39,629 nucleotides of DNA from an uncultured Pelagibacteraceae bacterium (GCA_902618565.1 CACNAX010000008.1:1-39629), one strand, 5' to 3'; shown: positions 1 to 10,200, numbered from the stretch's first letter. Program-made: numbers and translations. The notes: generated by a model not told the origin, from the letters alone.

Positions 1-1844
1 AAAAGTTACTAAATTGGAGTTTAAAAAATCCAAAGGATTTTTGGAATTCTATTTGGAGTTACTTTCAAGTAATTGGAGAAAAAACAAATAAATTTAAATT
101 AACAAAAGATATTATTAACAGTAAATTTTTCGTTAATTCAAAATTAAACTTTGCTGAAAATCTTTTATCTAAAAATTCAAATCAAAAAGCCATTACGTTT
201 ATTAGTGAAAATGGCTACAGAGAACAAAAATCTTGGAAAGAACTCAATAACGACGTAAAAAAAATAATTACATTTTATAAAAAAATAAATATTTTTGAAA
301 AAGATAGAATAGCTGCATATACCCCAAATCAGATAGAAACAGTCGAGTGTTTCTTAAGTGCGAGTGCCATAGGATCGATCTGGAGTTCCTGTTCACCTGA
401 TTTTGGTGTACCAGGAGTTATAGAACGTTTTTCACAAATTAAACCTAAATTATTAATCATAACTGATAAATATTTCTATAACGGAAAAGAAATAAATATT
501 ATTGAAAGATTGCCAAAAATATTAAAAAAATTAAAAAGTATTAAATCAGTATTAATTTTAAATTATCCTGGGAAAAAATTAAAAAAATTAAAAAAAATTA
601 AAAATATAAAATTTTATTATTTTTCTGAGATTAAAAATCTTGAAATGAGTAGCAGTAAATTAAAAAGATTTGATTTTGACCACGAACTAGCAATTTTATA
701 CTCAAGTGGAACAACTGGAAAACCAAAATGTATTTGCCATCGATCAGGTGGGGTTTTATTGCAACATTTGAAAGAACATCAATTACATTGCAATATAAAA
801 CCAAATGATAACGTATTTTATTTTACAACATGTGGATGGATGATGTGGAATTGGCTTGTTACAGCTTTAGCGTCTAGAGCATCAATATTGCTATTTGATG
901 GTTTTCCTATGTACAAATCTCCAGAGCTATTATTAAAAATCGCTAATAAAGAGAAAGTTACTCTATTTGGTATAAGTGCAAAATATATTGATCAACTTAT
1001 TAAGCAGAATGTTAAGGTAAAAAAAAAAATTAAATTAAACTCTTTAAAAACGATTTGTTCTACAGGATCTCCACTTTCTAAAGATGGATTTAAATTTGTT
1101 TACAGAAATATAAAAAAAAATGTTCATTTAGCCTCTATTTCTGGAGGAACAGATATTGTCTCTTGTTTTGTAAATGGAAATATTTATTCATCTGTAAACA
1201 GCGGTGAAATACAAAACAATGGTCTTGGCATGGATACAGCGGTATTTTCTGAAAAAGGTAAATCAATTTTAAATAAAAAAGGAGAATTAGTTTGTAGAAA
1301 CTCTTTTCCGTCAATGCCTTTAAAATTTTGGAATGATCCTAGAAAAGTTAAATATAAAAAAGCTTATTTTTCAAAATTTAAAAATATTTGGCATCACGGA
1401 GATTATGCTGAAAGAAGAAATAATGGGTCTTATATTATTTATGGAAGATCAGATGCAACATTAAACCCAGGTGGTGTTCGACTTGGCACGGCTGAAATTT
1501 ATTCTGTTGTTGAAAAATTTAAAGCAGTCAAAGAGTCTATCGTTGTAGGTCAATCTTGGGATAACGATGTAAGAATAATACTTTTTGTTGTCTTATCAAA
1601 AAAAAATAAATTAGATGAAAAATTAATTTCGAAACTAAAAAAAACAATTAGGTATGAGGCTTCTCCTAGACATGTGCCTGCTAAAATAATTACGGTAAAA
1701 GATATTCCAAGAACTAAGAATGGTAAAATTGTAGAAGTAGCTGTCAAAAATATAATAGATGGCAACAAAATAAATAATATTGAAGCATTATCGAATCCAT
1801 CTGCTTTAAATGAATATAAAAATCTTATTGAGTTAAAATCGTAA
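1..1844 (+). CDS. Acetoacetyl-CoA synthetase, 5'-truncated by the window edge
   Basis: ANL-superfamily ligase that activates acetoacetate (or a similar short oxo-acid) with ATP and CoA. The reading frame is open from base 3, giving about 613 residues of a family usually near 650, so only a short N-terminal piece is missing. The visible start holds the N-terminal ACS-type segment (NPKDFWNSIWSYF), followed by AAYTPNQIET and IGSIWSSCSPDFG, which are typical of this family. The phosphate-binding loop YSSGTTGKPK lies near 700-727, the core motif YGRSDATLNPGGVRLGTAE near 1440-1496, and the C-terminal acylation lysine region PRTKNGKIVEVAVK near 1711-1750. A TTG around 510 is internal and not a start. 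The stop overlaps the next start as TAATG, so the aminotransferase is probably translationally coupled. The acyl-CoA ligase fold is certain; the exact substrate is inferred from family resemblance. Confidence 0.88.
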   Translation, partial: KLLNWSLKNPKDFWNSIWSYFQVIGEKTNKFKLTKDIINSKFFVNSKLNFAENLLSKNSNQKAITFISENGYREQKSWKELNNDVKKIITFYKKINIFEKDRIAAYTPNQIETVECFLSASAIGSIWSSCSPDFGVPGVIERFSQIKPKLLIITDKYFYNGKEINIIERLPKILKKLKSIKSVLILNYPGKKLKKLKKIKNIKFYYFSEIKNLEMSSSKLKRFDFDHELAILYSSGTTGKPKCICHRSGGVLLQHLKEHQLHCNIKPNDNVFYFTTCGWMMWNWLVTALASRASILLFDGFPMYKSPELLLKIANKEKVTLFGISAKYIDQLIKQNVKVKKKIKLNSLKTICSTGSPLSKDGFKFVYRNIKKNVHLASISGGTDIVSCFVNGNIYSSVNSGEIQNNGLGMDTAVFSEKGKSILNKKGELVCRNSFPSMPLKFWNDPRKVKYKKAYFSKFKNIWHHGDYAERRNNGSYIIYGRSDATLNPGGVRLGTAEIYSVVEKFKAVKESIVVGQSWDNDVRIILFVVLSKKNKLDEKLISKLKKTIRYEASPRHVPAKIITVKDIPRTKNGKIVEVAVKNIIDGNKINNIEALSNPSALNEYKNLIELKS

Positions 1845-3067
1845 TGATCAAAGATACTATTAAAAGCCTAAGATTATCAGCAACACTAAAAATAAATGAA
1901 AAATCAAGGGTTATTGAAAATGAAGGAAAAAATATTATTAAGTTTGGATTTGGACAATCACCATTTCCAGTTCCAATTACTATTGTTGAAGAATTAAAAA
2001 AAAATGCTCATCAGAAAAGTTATTTACCTATCCAAGGATTAGATAAGTTAAGAGAATCTATAGCAAAATATGAGTCAAAAAAGAAAAATTACAATTTTAA
2101 ATCAGATCAGGTCATAGTAGGCCCTGGTACCAAAGAGCTAATGTTTTTGATGCATTTAGCATTTGAAGGCGAAGTTTTGTTACCAGCACCCAGTTGGGTA
2201 TCATATAAGCCACAATCAATTATAGCTAAAAATAACCATCATTGGATACAAACATCTGCTGAAAACAATTGGTTTCCCAAAGCTAAAGAAATAGAAAAAA
2301 TTGTTTTAAAAAAAACAGATAAAAAATATGTTTTGTTTCTTAATTCTCCAAATAATCCATCAGGGCAAGTATGCAAAAATTTAAAAGAAATTTCTTTAAT
2401 AGTAAAAAAATATAATATTTTAGTTTTATCAGATGAAATTTATTCTGAATTAACATTTGATGAAAATTATATTTCTATTTTCGAACACTGCCCTGATAAT
2501 GTTGTAATAAGTAACGGACTTAGTAAATGGTGTGGCGCCGGAGGATGGAGACTTGGGTACTTTATAATACCAAAGAAAAAAATTGAATTACTTAAATCTA
2601 TGAAAGTTTTAGCAAGTGAAACCTTTTCTGCAGTAAGTTCACCAATTCAGTTTGCTGCAATATCTGCTTTTAATGACAATCATGAGCACTATATTTTAAA
2701 ATCAAAAAAAATTCTTAAAGCTGTTGGAGATTATGTACATAGAAACTTATCGTCTAATAATATTATTGTTAACAAACCAATGGGAGGCTTTTATTTATTG
2801 CCAGAATTTTTGAACAAAAAATTTGATAGTTCTTCTATTTTATGCGATGAAATTTTAACTAATTTAAATATTGCTTTACTTCCAGGAAGTGATTTTGGAT
2901 TTGATCAAAAAAGGATGATAGTTCGTTTAAGTTTTACAGACTTTGATGGAGGTACATTCATGAAAAATATTGATGAAAAAACTGATATTAATGATGAGTT
3001 AATAAAATTGTACGCCCCAAAGGTTGTGGAAGGAGTAAATAAATTAAAATCTTGGGTTGAAAATTAA
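1844..3067 (+). CDS. PLP-dependent class I/II aminotransferase
   Basis: A 407-residue fold-type I aminotransferase. The visible motifs are LNSPNNPSGQV (substrate and PLP site), VLSDEIYSEL (the Asp that contacts the pyridine nitrogen), and SNGLSKWCGAGGWRLGYF, in which Lys228 is the Schiff-base lysine. An Arg in MIVRLSFTDFDGG near the C terminus fits the substrate-carboxylate Arg. The length matches the aspartate/aromatic aminotransferase group. Its ATG shares one base with the stop of the acetoacetyl-CoA synthetase gene, so the two are probably co-translated. It precedes a TAXI-TRAP importer by 108 bases. The amino donor and acceptor cannot be read from sequence; a link to an imported oxo- or amino acid is only inference from the neighbours. 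Confidence 0.85.
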   Translation: MIKDTIKSLRLSATLKINEKSRVIENEGKNIIKFGFGQSPFPVPITIVEELKKNAHQKSYLPIQGLDKLRESIAKYESKKKNYNFKSDQVIVGPGTKELMFLMHLAFEGEVLLPAPSWVSYKPQSIIAKNNHHWIQTSAENNWFPKAKEIEKIVLKKTDKKYVLFLNSPNNPSGQVCKNLKEISLIVKKYNILVLSDEIYSELTFDENYISIFEHCPDNVVISNGLSKWCGAGGWRLGYFIIPKKKIELLKSMKVLASETFSAVSSPIQFAAISAFNDNHEHYILKSKKILKAVGDYVHRNLSSNNIIVNKPMGGFYLLPEFLNKKFDSSSILCDEILTNLNIALLPGSDFGFDQKRMIVRLSFTDFDGGTFMKNIDEKTDINDELIKLYAPKVVEGVNKLKSWVEN

Positions 3068-3175
3068 TTATCATCTAAAAAATTCCTTATTTACCAATGC
3101 TTATATTTACTGAATTTACTAGACACTCGAAGTAATTAATAGTTAGATTTGATTTTAAAACTTTAGAGAGGGTAT

Positions 3176-4183
3176 ATGAAAAAAATATTATCAACAATAT
3201 CAAGCTCTCTGATTATATTTGCTGCTATATTTTCATTCGGATCAATAGCAAAATCAGCAGAGTTTTTTACAATAGGCACAGGAGGACCAACTGGAGTTTA
3301 TTTTCAGACAGGAAACGCTATTTGTAAAATGTTACACAAATCAGCAATTAGTGCTGAACACGGTAGAAAAAAAGGTATGAAAGATAAAGCATACAGATGT
3401 ACCGCTCCTTCAACTGGAGGCTCAAATTATAACATCGGACAAATAAAAGATGGCGAGTTTCAATTTGGTGTAGCACAATCTGACTGGCAATATCATGCCT
3501 ACAATGGGTCAAGCAAATGGGAAGGGAAACAATTCAAAAATTTAAGAGCTGTTTTCTCAGTACATAACGAGCCATTCCAAATCTGGGCTAGAAAAAAAGC
3601 AAAAGTTAAAGATTTTATGGGTCTTAAAGGAAAAGTAGTAAACATTGGAAATCCAGGTTCTGGTCAAAGAGGAACAATGGAAGAATTAATGAAAGCTATG
3701 GGCGTTGATAACAGTTTCTTTAAATCAGTTACCGAGCTAACATCTTCAGAGCAAGTAAAAGCTTTATGTGATGGTAAAATTGATGCGTTTGGATATTCAG
3801 TAGGTTTTCCAAATGGAGCAATGGAACAAGCAGCAACATGTGCAGCTAAAGCTATGCCAATTAATTTAACAGGAGATGTAATTGATGGAATTATTAGTGG
3901 AGCTGATTATTACGCATCTGCGACAATTCCAAAAGGCACTTATACTAAACAGAAAAAAGATGTAACTACATTTGGTGTTAAAGCTACTGTAGTAACAAGT
4001 GTAGATGTATCTGAAGATTTAGTTTATCAGGTTACAAAAGCTGTTTTTGAAAATTTTGATGATTTTAGAAAACAACATCCAGCTTTCGCTCCTTTAGAGA
4101 AAAAAAATATGATAGCTGATGGTTTATCAGCACCACTTCATCCTGGAGCTGTTAAATATTATAAAGAAGCTGGTTTAATGTAA
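3176..4183 (+). CDS. TAXI-family TRAP transporter periplasmic binding protein
   Basis: A 335-residue secreted solute receptor of the TAXI (TRAP-associated extracytoplasmic immunogenic) family. Residues 1 to about 28 form a signal peptide: a Lys start, a hydrophobic core, and a small-residue region around IAKSA. The mature protein opens with FFTIGTGGPTGVYFQTGNAI, the characteristic TAXI start, and later shows VNIGNPGSGQRGTMEELM and a LCDGKIDAFGYSVGFPN segment typical of this fold. A purine-rich GAGAGG lies just before the ATG. It is followed by a strong terminator and then by the fused TRAP permease, its obvious partner. The ligand is unknown; the few characterised TAXI systems are linked to small organic anions such as glutamate or 2-oxoglutarate. 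Confidence 0.93.
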   Translation: MKKILSTISSSLIIFAAIFSFGSIAKSAEFFTIGTGGPTGVYFQTGNAICKMLHKSAISAEHGRKKGMKDKAYRCTAPSTGGSNYNIGQIKDGEFQFGVAQSDWQYHAYNGSSKWEGKQFKNLRAVFSVHNEPFQIWARKKAKVKDFMGLKGKVVNIGNPGSGQRGTMEELMKAMGVDNSFFKSVTELTSSEQVKALCDGKIDAFGYSVGFPNGAMEQAATCAAKAMPINLTGDVIDGIISGADYYASATIPKGTYTKQKKDVTTFGVKATVVTSVDVSEDLVYQVTKAVFENFDDFRKQHPAFAPLEKKNMIADGLSAPLHPGAVKYYKEAGLM

Positions 4184-4204
4184 TTAAATCTATATAAAAA
4201 ATTG

Positions 4205-4236
4205 AGGCCCAATATATCTATTGGGCCTTTTTTTTT
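4205..4236 (+). terminator. Intrinsic terminator between the TAXI receptor and permease genes
   Basis: Ten-base-pair hairpin: AGGCCCAATA (4205-4214) pairs with TATTGGGCCT (4219-4228) across a four-base loop (TATC), and a run of nine T begins at the foot of the stem (4228-4236). It is G/C-rich in a very AT-rich background. It lies inside what should be one transport operon, 14 bases before the permease ATG, so it probably ends most transcripts after the abundant binding protein and lets a fraction read through. Confidence 0.9.
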
Positions 4237-4250
4237 ATATATTAAGCTGA

Positions 4251-6572
4251 ATGTCAGCGGACATAGAAAAAAAAATTGAAAATAAGATAAAAGAAGATCT
4301 TTCTCCCACAAGAAATCTAACAGGTATTCATTTAAAGTTAGTTGCAGTTATTGCAATAACTTGGTCCTTGTTTCAGCTTTGGTATGCTTCTCCATTTCCA
4401 TTTTGGTTAAACTTTGGAATGTTTAAAGGTTTGCCAGCTAGAGCAATTCATCTTGGTTTTGCTCTTTTACTTGCTTTTTTAATATTTCCATATGCAAGGG
4501 GTAAAAAAATAAATTTTATAGATATATTAATTGCAATAACAGGCGCAGTTTGTTGTTTATATATTTATGTTTTTTATGATCAATTAGTAGATAGGGGTGG
4601 AATATTACTTAAAATAAATTTTACCAATGATTTTACTATTCCAGTAGAACTTATGCTTGGAATAATTGGAATATTAATTCTTCTTGAAGCTACACGTAGA
4701 GTAATTGGTGTTCCATTAGTTGTTATTGCAGCTTGTTTTTTGTTATTTTCTTATTTTGGACAATACGCACCAGACATAATTTCTCATGGTGGATTATCAT
4801 TAAAAAGGTTAGTTGGTTTTCAATGGTTTGATCAAGAAGCAATTTTTGGGATCCCAATAGGTGTTTCTGTAGATTTCATATTTCTTTTTGTACTTTTTGG
4901 AGCACTTTTAGAAACTGCTGGAGGGGGTAAATATTTTTTAGATTTAGCATTTGCAATGGTTGGAAAAATGCGAGGTGGTCCTGCTAAGGCAGCTATTCTT
5001 GGATCTGGTATGACAGGATTAATCTCAGGATCATCAATTGCTAATACAGTTACAACTGGAACATTTACAATTCCAATTATGAAAAAGACAGGCTTTTCAA
5101 AAGAAAAAGCGGGTGCAATCGAAGTATCTTCATCAGTTAATGGTCAAATAATGCCTCCAGTTATGGGAGCAGCAGCTTTTGTGATGGCAAGTTTTATTGG
5201 TGTTACATATTTTGAAGTTGTCAAACACGCTTTTTTACCAGCTATAATTTCTTACATTGCACTATTTTATATATCTCACCTTGAAGCACTTAAATTAAAT
5301 TTGAAAGGTATGGATGAAAACGATATTCCAAAATTGAAAAAAACATTTTTAGAAGGAATACATTTTTTAGTTCCAATATTCGTTCTCATATATCTACTAG
5401 TTTATATGAGGCTTACAGCTTCATACTCTATTTTTTTTGCTACAATAACTCTAATTATAGTCAATCTTTTAAATAAAATTTTTAAAGAAAAGAACCTTAA
5501 GAATGCTTTAATATATTGGTACAACCAAACTGTTGTCGGTTTTGAAAAGGGTGCCTTGAATATGGTTAGTGTCGGAATAGCAATTGCAACAGCAGGTATT
5601 ATAGTTGGTGCAGTTGGATCTACAGGGTTGAGTACTAATTTAATAATTGTAATCGAGTCGATTGCAAAAGATAATGTTATTATTCTTTTATTTTTAACTA
5701 TTATTTTGTGTTTACTATTGGGTATGGGTTTACCAACTACGGCAAACTACGTTGTTGTAGCATCTTTAATGGCAACTGTTCTTGTAGATGTTGGAAATGC
5801 ATCAGGATTCATTTTTCCTTTAATTGCGGTTCATTTATTCGTATTCTATTTTGGCCTTATGGCAGACGTAACACCTCCAGTTGGCTTAGCATCTTACGCA
5901 GCAGCTGCTATTTCTGGTGGAGACCCGTTAAGAACAGGAGCCCAGGCATTTTGGTATAGTCTGAGAACAGGAATACTTCCTATTGTATTTTTATTTAACA
6001 GCGAGTTATTATTAATTGGTATCGAAAGTATATGGCATGGCTTAATGGTCATAGCAACTTCATTGATTGGGATTTTAGTATTTACTTCTGCTACTCAGGG
6101 ATGGTTTGTAAACAAACTGAGATGGTATGAGATTATTATTTTTTTAATAATTTCAATATCATTATTATCTCCAGAATTTATTCTAAATAAATTTTACCCA
6201 AAATATAACTATTTAAGCATTGAAGAAATAAACAAAAAACAGTTTGATTATAATAAAGAGATAAGAATTAAAATTACTAGACTTACAGAGTACGGTGAAA
6301 GATATAAATTATTTGTAATTGAAAAAAATAGTTTTGATGAAAATTTCAGTTTAGATGATTATGGAATGAGCTTAGTTGCAGAAGATAATAAAACCATAAT
6401 TGATACTTTAAAATGGAATGGAATTGCAAAAAAATCTGGTTTAGATATGGGAGATATTATTAATGAATTTAAAATTGAAAATCAGAATAGACCAAAAAAA
6501 GAAATAATTTATCCTATTGCTCTTATTCTTTTATCAATCTTTGGTTATTTAAATATAAGAAGAAGAATTTAG
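4251..6572 (+). CDS. TRAP transporter fused (DctQ-DctM type) permease with DUF3394-like tail
   Basis: A 773-residue inner-membrane TRAP permease in which the small (4-TM) and large (12-TM) subunits are one chain, as usual for TAXI systems. Roughly residues 25-160 hold the first membrane helices. From about 170 the DctM-like part begins, with GSGMTGLISGSSIANTV, SSSVNGQIMPPVMGAAAF, GMGLPTTANYVVVASL and ADVTPPVGLASYAAAAISGG. After about residue 620 two more hydrophobic stretches flank a soluble, PDZ-like stretch (WNGIAKKSGLDMGDIINEF), consistent with DUF3394. It works with the receptor encoded just upstream in Na+- or proton-driven uptake. Its last four bases overlap the convergent thioesterase gene. 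Confidence 0.93.
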   Translation: MSADIEKKIENKIKEDLSPTRNLTGIHLKLVAVIAITWSLFQLWYASPFPFWLNFGMFKGLPARAIHLGFALLLAFLIFPYARGKKINFIDILIAITGAVCCLYIYVFYDQLVDRGGILLKINFTNDFTIPVELMLGIIGILILLEATRRVIGVPLVVIAACFLLFSYFGQYAPDIISHGGLSLKRLVGFQWFDQEAIFGIPIGVSVDFIFLFVLFGALLETAGGGKYFLDLAFAMVGKMRGGPAKAAILGSGMTGLISGSSIANTVTTGTFTIPIMKKTGFSKEKAGAIEVSSSVNGQIMPPVMGAAAFVMASFIGVTYFEVVKHAFLPAIISYIALFYISHLEALKLNLKGMDENDIPKLKKTFLEGIHFLVPIFVLIYLLVYMRLTASYSIFFATITLIIVNLLNKIFKEKNLKNALIYWYNQTVVGFEKGALNMVSVGIAIATAGIIVGAVGSTGLSTNLIIVIESIAKDNVIILLFLTIILCLLLGMGLPTTANYVVVASLMATVLVDVGNASGFIFPLIAVHLFVFYFGLMADVTPPVGLASYAAAAISGGDPLRTGAQAFWYSLRTGILPIVFLFNSELLLIGIESIWHGLMVIATSLIGILVFTSATQGWFVNKLRWYEIIIFLIISISLLSPEFILNKFYPKYNYLSIEEINKKQFDYNKEIRIKITRLTEYGERYKLFVIEKNSFDENFSLDDYGMSLVAEDNKTIIDTLKWNGIAKKSGLDMGDIINEFKIENQNRPKKEIIYPIALILLSIFGYLNIRRRI

Positions 6573-6988
6573 CTTAGACCTGCATGGGGTAACTTACGTT
6601 GAAGTATTTTCCAAATACCTGTAGCAGATGCAATTATTTTACCTTTACATTCTAAATAGCACTCTAAAAAAACCATGCTTTTTGTTTTTTTTTTAATTTT
6701 TACATATCCAAAAATTTCATCACCAATAGTTGAAGGTCCGATAAAGTTAATATTAAGTGTTATAGTTACACAAGGCTGATTACCCGAAATTCTATGGGCT
6801 CCAGATCCACACCCGGTATCTATGATCGATGCTATATACCCACCATGAGTTATGCCAGCTCTGTTAAGATGGTTTTTTTTTATTTTAGTTTTAAATTCAT
6901 ATTTAGTTCTTGAGATATCACGTAGTAGCAAACCACCATTGTGTCTCATGAAACCTTTTTTAACGCTAATTTGTTTAAATTTTTTCAT
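6569..6988 (-). CDS. PaaI-like hotdog-fold thioesterase
   Basis: A 139-residue single hotdog domain resembling the PaaI/YdiI acyl-CoA thioesterase group. The motif NRAGITHGGYIASIIDTGCG (about residues 42-61) contains the HGG turn and the acidic Asp57 in the expected place on the central helix. The later stretch TITLNINFIGPSTIGDEIFG is the usual strand following it. It probably hydrolyses an acyl-CoA; the substrate cannot be inferred. It is convergent with the TRAP permease, overlapping by four bases, and lies downstream of tRNA-Arg on the same strand with a gap of about 96 bases. Confidence 0.82.
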   Translation of the reverse strand: MKKFKQISVKKGFMRHNGGLLLRDISRTKYEFKTKIKKNHLNRAGITHGGYIASIIDTGCGSGAHRISGNQPCVTITLNINFIGPSTIGDEIFGYVKIKKKTKSMVFLECYLECKGKIIASATGIWKILQRKLPHAGLS

Positions 6989-7084
6989 TAAATTATTAAA
7001 GTTATTAAAAATAATATTATTAACACTATTACAAAAAAATAAATTACAGATTTTTGCAAAGATATTTTCATTTTTCCTTCATTT

Positions 7085-7161
7085 TGGTGCGCCTGCTAGG
7101 AGTCGAACCCAGAACCTCCTGGTCCGTAGCCAAGCGCTCTATCCAATTGAGCTACAGGCGC
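7085..7161 (-). tRNA. tRNA-Arg (anticodon ACG)
   Basis: A full cloverleaf reads on the minus strand: acceptor GCGCCTG pairs with CAGGCGC, the D arm is GCTC/GAGC, the anticodon arm is CTTGG-CTACGGA-CCAGG with anticodon ACG, and the T arm is CTGGG-TTCGACT-CCTAG. The discriminator base is A and the 3' CCA is encoded (7085-7087). ACG is normally edited to ICG by TadA and reads CGU, CGC and CGA codons. Length is 77 bases including CCA. Confidence 0.97.
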
Positions 7162-7248
7162 TAAATTTAATCTATTCTTTTAACATTTATTATTAATTTT
7201 ACTAAATTTTAATAATGGTCAAAAATATACATCTATTAAAAGTAAATA

Positions 7249-7261
7249 ATATATATATATA
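7249..7261. repeat. Short (AT)n tract in the aceE upstream region
   Basis: Thirteen bases of alternating A and T, 11 bases before the aceE ATG, inside the 111-base gap between the divergent tRNA-Arg and aceE. It may serve as a -10/melting region, but I see no convincing -35 partner. The rest of the gap shows nothing recognisable. Confidence 0.4.
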
Positions 7262-7272
7262 CAAATAGCTAA

Positions 7273-10200
7273 ATGAGTGAAAAATTACTAGTTCCAGATA
7301 TTGGAGATTTTGAAGAGGTAGAAATCATAGAAATTCTTGTAAAAGAAGGAGATAAAATCTCTAAAAATGACCCTGTAATAACTTTAGAAAGTGATAAATC
7401 AAGTGTTGAAGTACCATCTGCTTTTGAGGGTATTGTAGATACTATTAATATAAAAATTGGTGATAAAGTTTCTAAAGGAGATTTGATACTAACATTATCC
7501 TCTGAGAATGGAACTCAGCAAAAACAAGAAACTATTGAAAAGATACCACCCGCAACAGAAAAAATAATTGCGGAAGCAGAAGTTTCTAATGGATATAATA
7601 ATTCTGATTTAGATACCAGTGCACATAAAGAGATCAAAGTAGAAAATACACAAGCAGAAGAACATAATGAAAGATTAGAAATAGTCGAAAATAACAATGA
7701 TATTGATCCTCAAGAGACAAAAGAATGGTTAGAATCTTTGTCTGCTGTAGTACATTCTGAAGGACCTGAGAGAGCTCATTTTTTAATTAAACAATTAATT
7801 GATCAGGCATATAAAGAGGGATCAAATATACCCTACACACAAAATACACCATACATAAACACTATACCAGCAGATGAAGAGATAAAATCTCCAGGCGATC
7901 AAAATATCGAAAGAAAAATCAGAGCATTAATTCGATGGAATTCAGCAGTGATGGTTGTCAGAGCCAACATGAGAGATCCTTCGTTAGGAGGTCACATTGG
8001 GACATTTGCTTCAGCTGCAACTCTTTATGATATAGGAATGAATCATTTTTGGAGAGCTAAGAGCAATAAATTTGGTGGAGATTTAATTTATTTTCAAGGA
8101 CATTCAGCACCAGGTATTTACGCTAGAGCTTTTTTGGAAGGAAGACTTGATGAAAAGCAATTAGATAGATTCAGACAGGAAGTTTACCCTGGAGGTTTAT
8201 CATCTTATCCCCATCCATGGCTGATGCCTAAGTTTTGGCAGTTTCCAACTGTTTCCATGGGTCTTGGACCAATGATGGCAACCTATCAGGCAAGATTTAT
8301 GAAATATCTTATTAATAGAAAATTAATAAAAGATGAGAATAGAAAAGTTTGGTCTTTCTTAGGAGATGGTGAAATAGACGAGCCAGAAGCTCTAGGATCT
8401 ATTGGTTTAGCAGCAAGAGAAAAGTTAGATAACTTGATTTATGTTGTGAACTGCAACCTACAAAGATTAGATGGTCCAGTAAGAGGCAATGGTAAAATTA
8501 TTCAAGAATTAGAGGGAATTTTTAGAGGAGCTGGCTGGAATGTAATAAAAGTCATTTGGGGGTCATATTGGGATCCTTTACTTGCAAATGATAAATCCGG
8601 TTTACTTGTAAAAAGAATGAACGAAGCAGTCGATGGAGAATACCAAGCTTTTAAAGCAAAAGGTGGTTTATACGTTAGAGATAACTTTTTTGGGAAATAC
8701 CCTGAACTTAAAAATCTAGTTGCAAGTTATACGGATAGCGATATTTGGAAATTAAATAGAGGTGGTCACGACCCGCATAAAGTTTATGCTGCTTATCATA
8801 AAGCTATTAATACAAAAGACAGACCAACAGTCATATTAGCTAAAACAATTAAAGGATATGGTATGGGAAAATCTGGTGAAAGTATAAATACAACCCACCA
8901 ACAAAAAAAATTAGGTGTAGATGATTTACTATATTACAGAGATAGATTTGATGTTCCATTAACAGATGAACAAGTCAAAAATATAGAATACTTTAGACCT
9001 GATGAAAATTCAGAGGAAATAAAATACTTAAAAAAAAGAAGATTAGCTTTAGGGGGATATATTCCCGAGAGATCATCTTTTTCAAAACCAATCAAAACAC
9101 CAAGTAATGATATTTTTGACTTTATGAAAAAATCAACTGGTGAAAAAGAAATGTCAACTACTATGGCACTTGTTAGGATGTTGACTAATTTGCTAAGAGA
9201 TAAAAATGTTGCTCCAAGACTTGTTCCAATAATCCCTGATGAAGCAAGAACATTTGGTATGGAAGGTTTTTTCCAAAAAATAGGTATATATGCGCATGAA
9301 GGTCAAAAATATGAGCCAGAGGACTCAGCTCAATTAAGCTCTTACAAGGAAGAGAAAAGTGGTCAAGTTTTAGAGGAAGGAATAAATGAGGCTGGATCCA
9401 TGGCATCATGGATAGCTGCAGGAACATCGTATTCAAACCACGATATTGAAATGATACCAATTTATCTTTTTTACTCTATGTTTGGTTTTCAAAGAACTGG
9501 AGATTTTGCTTGGGCAGCTGGAGATAGTCAAACAAGAGGATTTCTAATTGGAGCTACAGCTGGAAGAACAACTTTGGCTGGAGAAGGTCTTCAACACCAA
9601 GATGGTCACAGTCATTTATTAGCATCAACAATTCCAAATTGTGTTTCTTATGATCCAACCTTTCATTATGAATTAGCTACAATTTTTAAGGAAGGTTTAA
9701 GAAGAATGCATGAAAAACATGAAAATATTTTTTACTACATTACAACAATGAATGAAAATTATTCTCATCCAGAGATGCCCAAAGATTGTGAAGAAGGCAT
9801 ATTAAAAGGGATGTATAAAATAAAAGATTTCAGTAAGAATAAAAAGAATAAAATTCAATTGTTGGGCTCAGGAACAATTTTAAGAGAGATGATGGAGGCA
9901 GCAGAAATTTTACAAAATGAATATCAAGTAGATAGTGAAGTGTGGAGTGTTACCAGCTTTAATGAATTAAGAAGAGATGGACTTGAAACAGAAAGGTATA
10001 ATTTGCTTAATCCAGGAGGAGAGAAAAAAATCTCTTACGTTGAAAAATGCCTTGGAAAAACCGAAGGTCCTATTCTAGCAGCTTCAGATTACATGAGAAT
10101 GAATTCTGACCAAATTAGACCTTACATAAATAAAAGTTTTTATTCATTGGGCACAGATGGATTTGGTAGAAGTGATACAAGAAAAAATCTAAGAAAATTT

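Noticed and set aside
541..620. Repeated TTAAAAAAATTAAAA-like tracts in the acyl-CoA ligase gene
   Set aside because: They encode a plain Lys/Leu/Ile stretch in frame; AT-rich low complexity and not a regulatory repeat.
510..1844. A start for the acyl-CoA ligase at the TTG near 510
   Set aside because: The same frame is open back to base 3 and encodes conserved family sequence, so the gene is cut by the window edge instead.
6852..7196. A 114-codon plus-strand open frame across the thioesterase start and tRNA-Arg
   Set aside because: It reads the antisense of the thioesterase gene and of the tRNA; the FGAPARSRTQNLLVRSQAL-type string is a common artefact of translating a tRNA.
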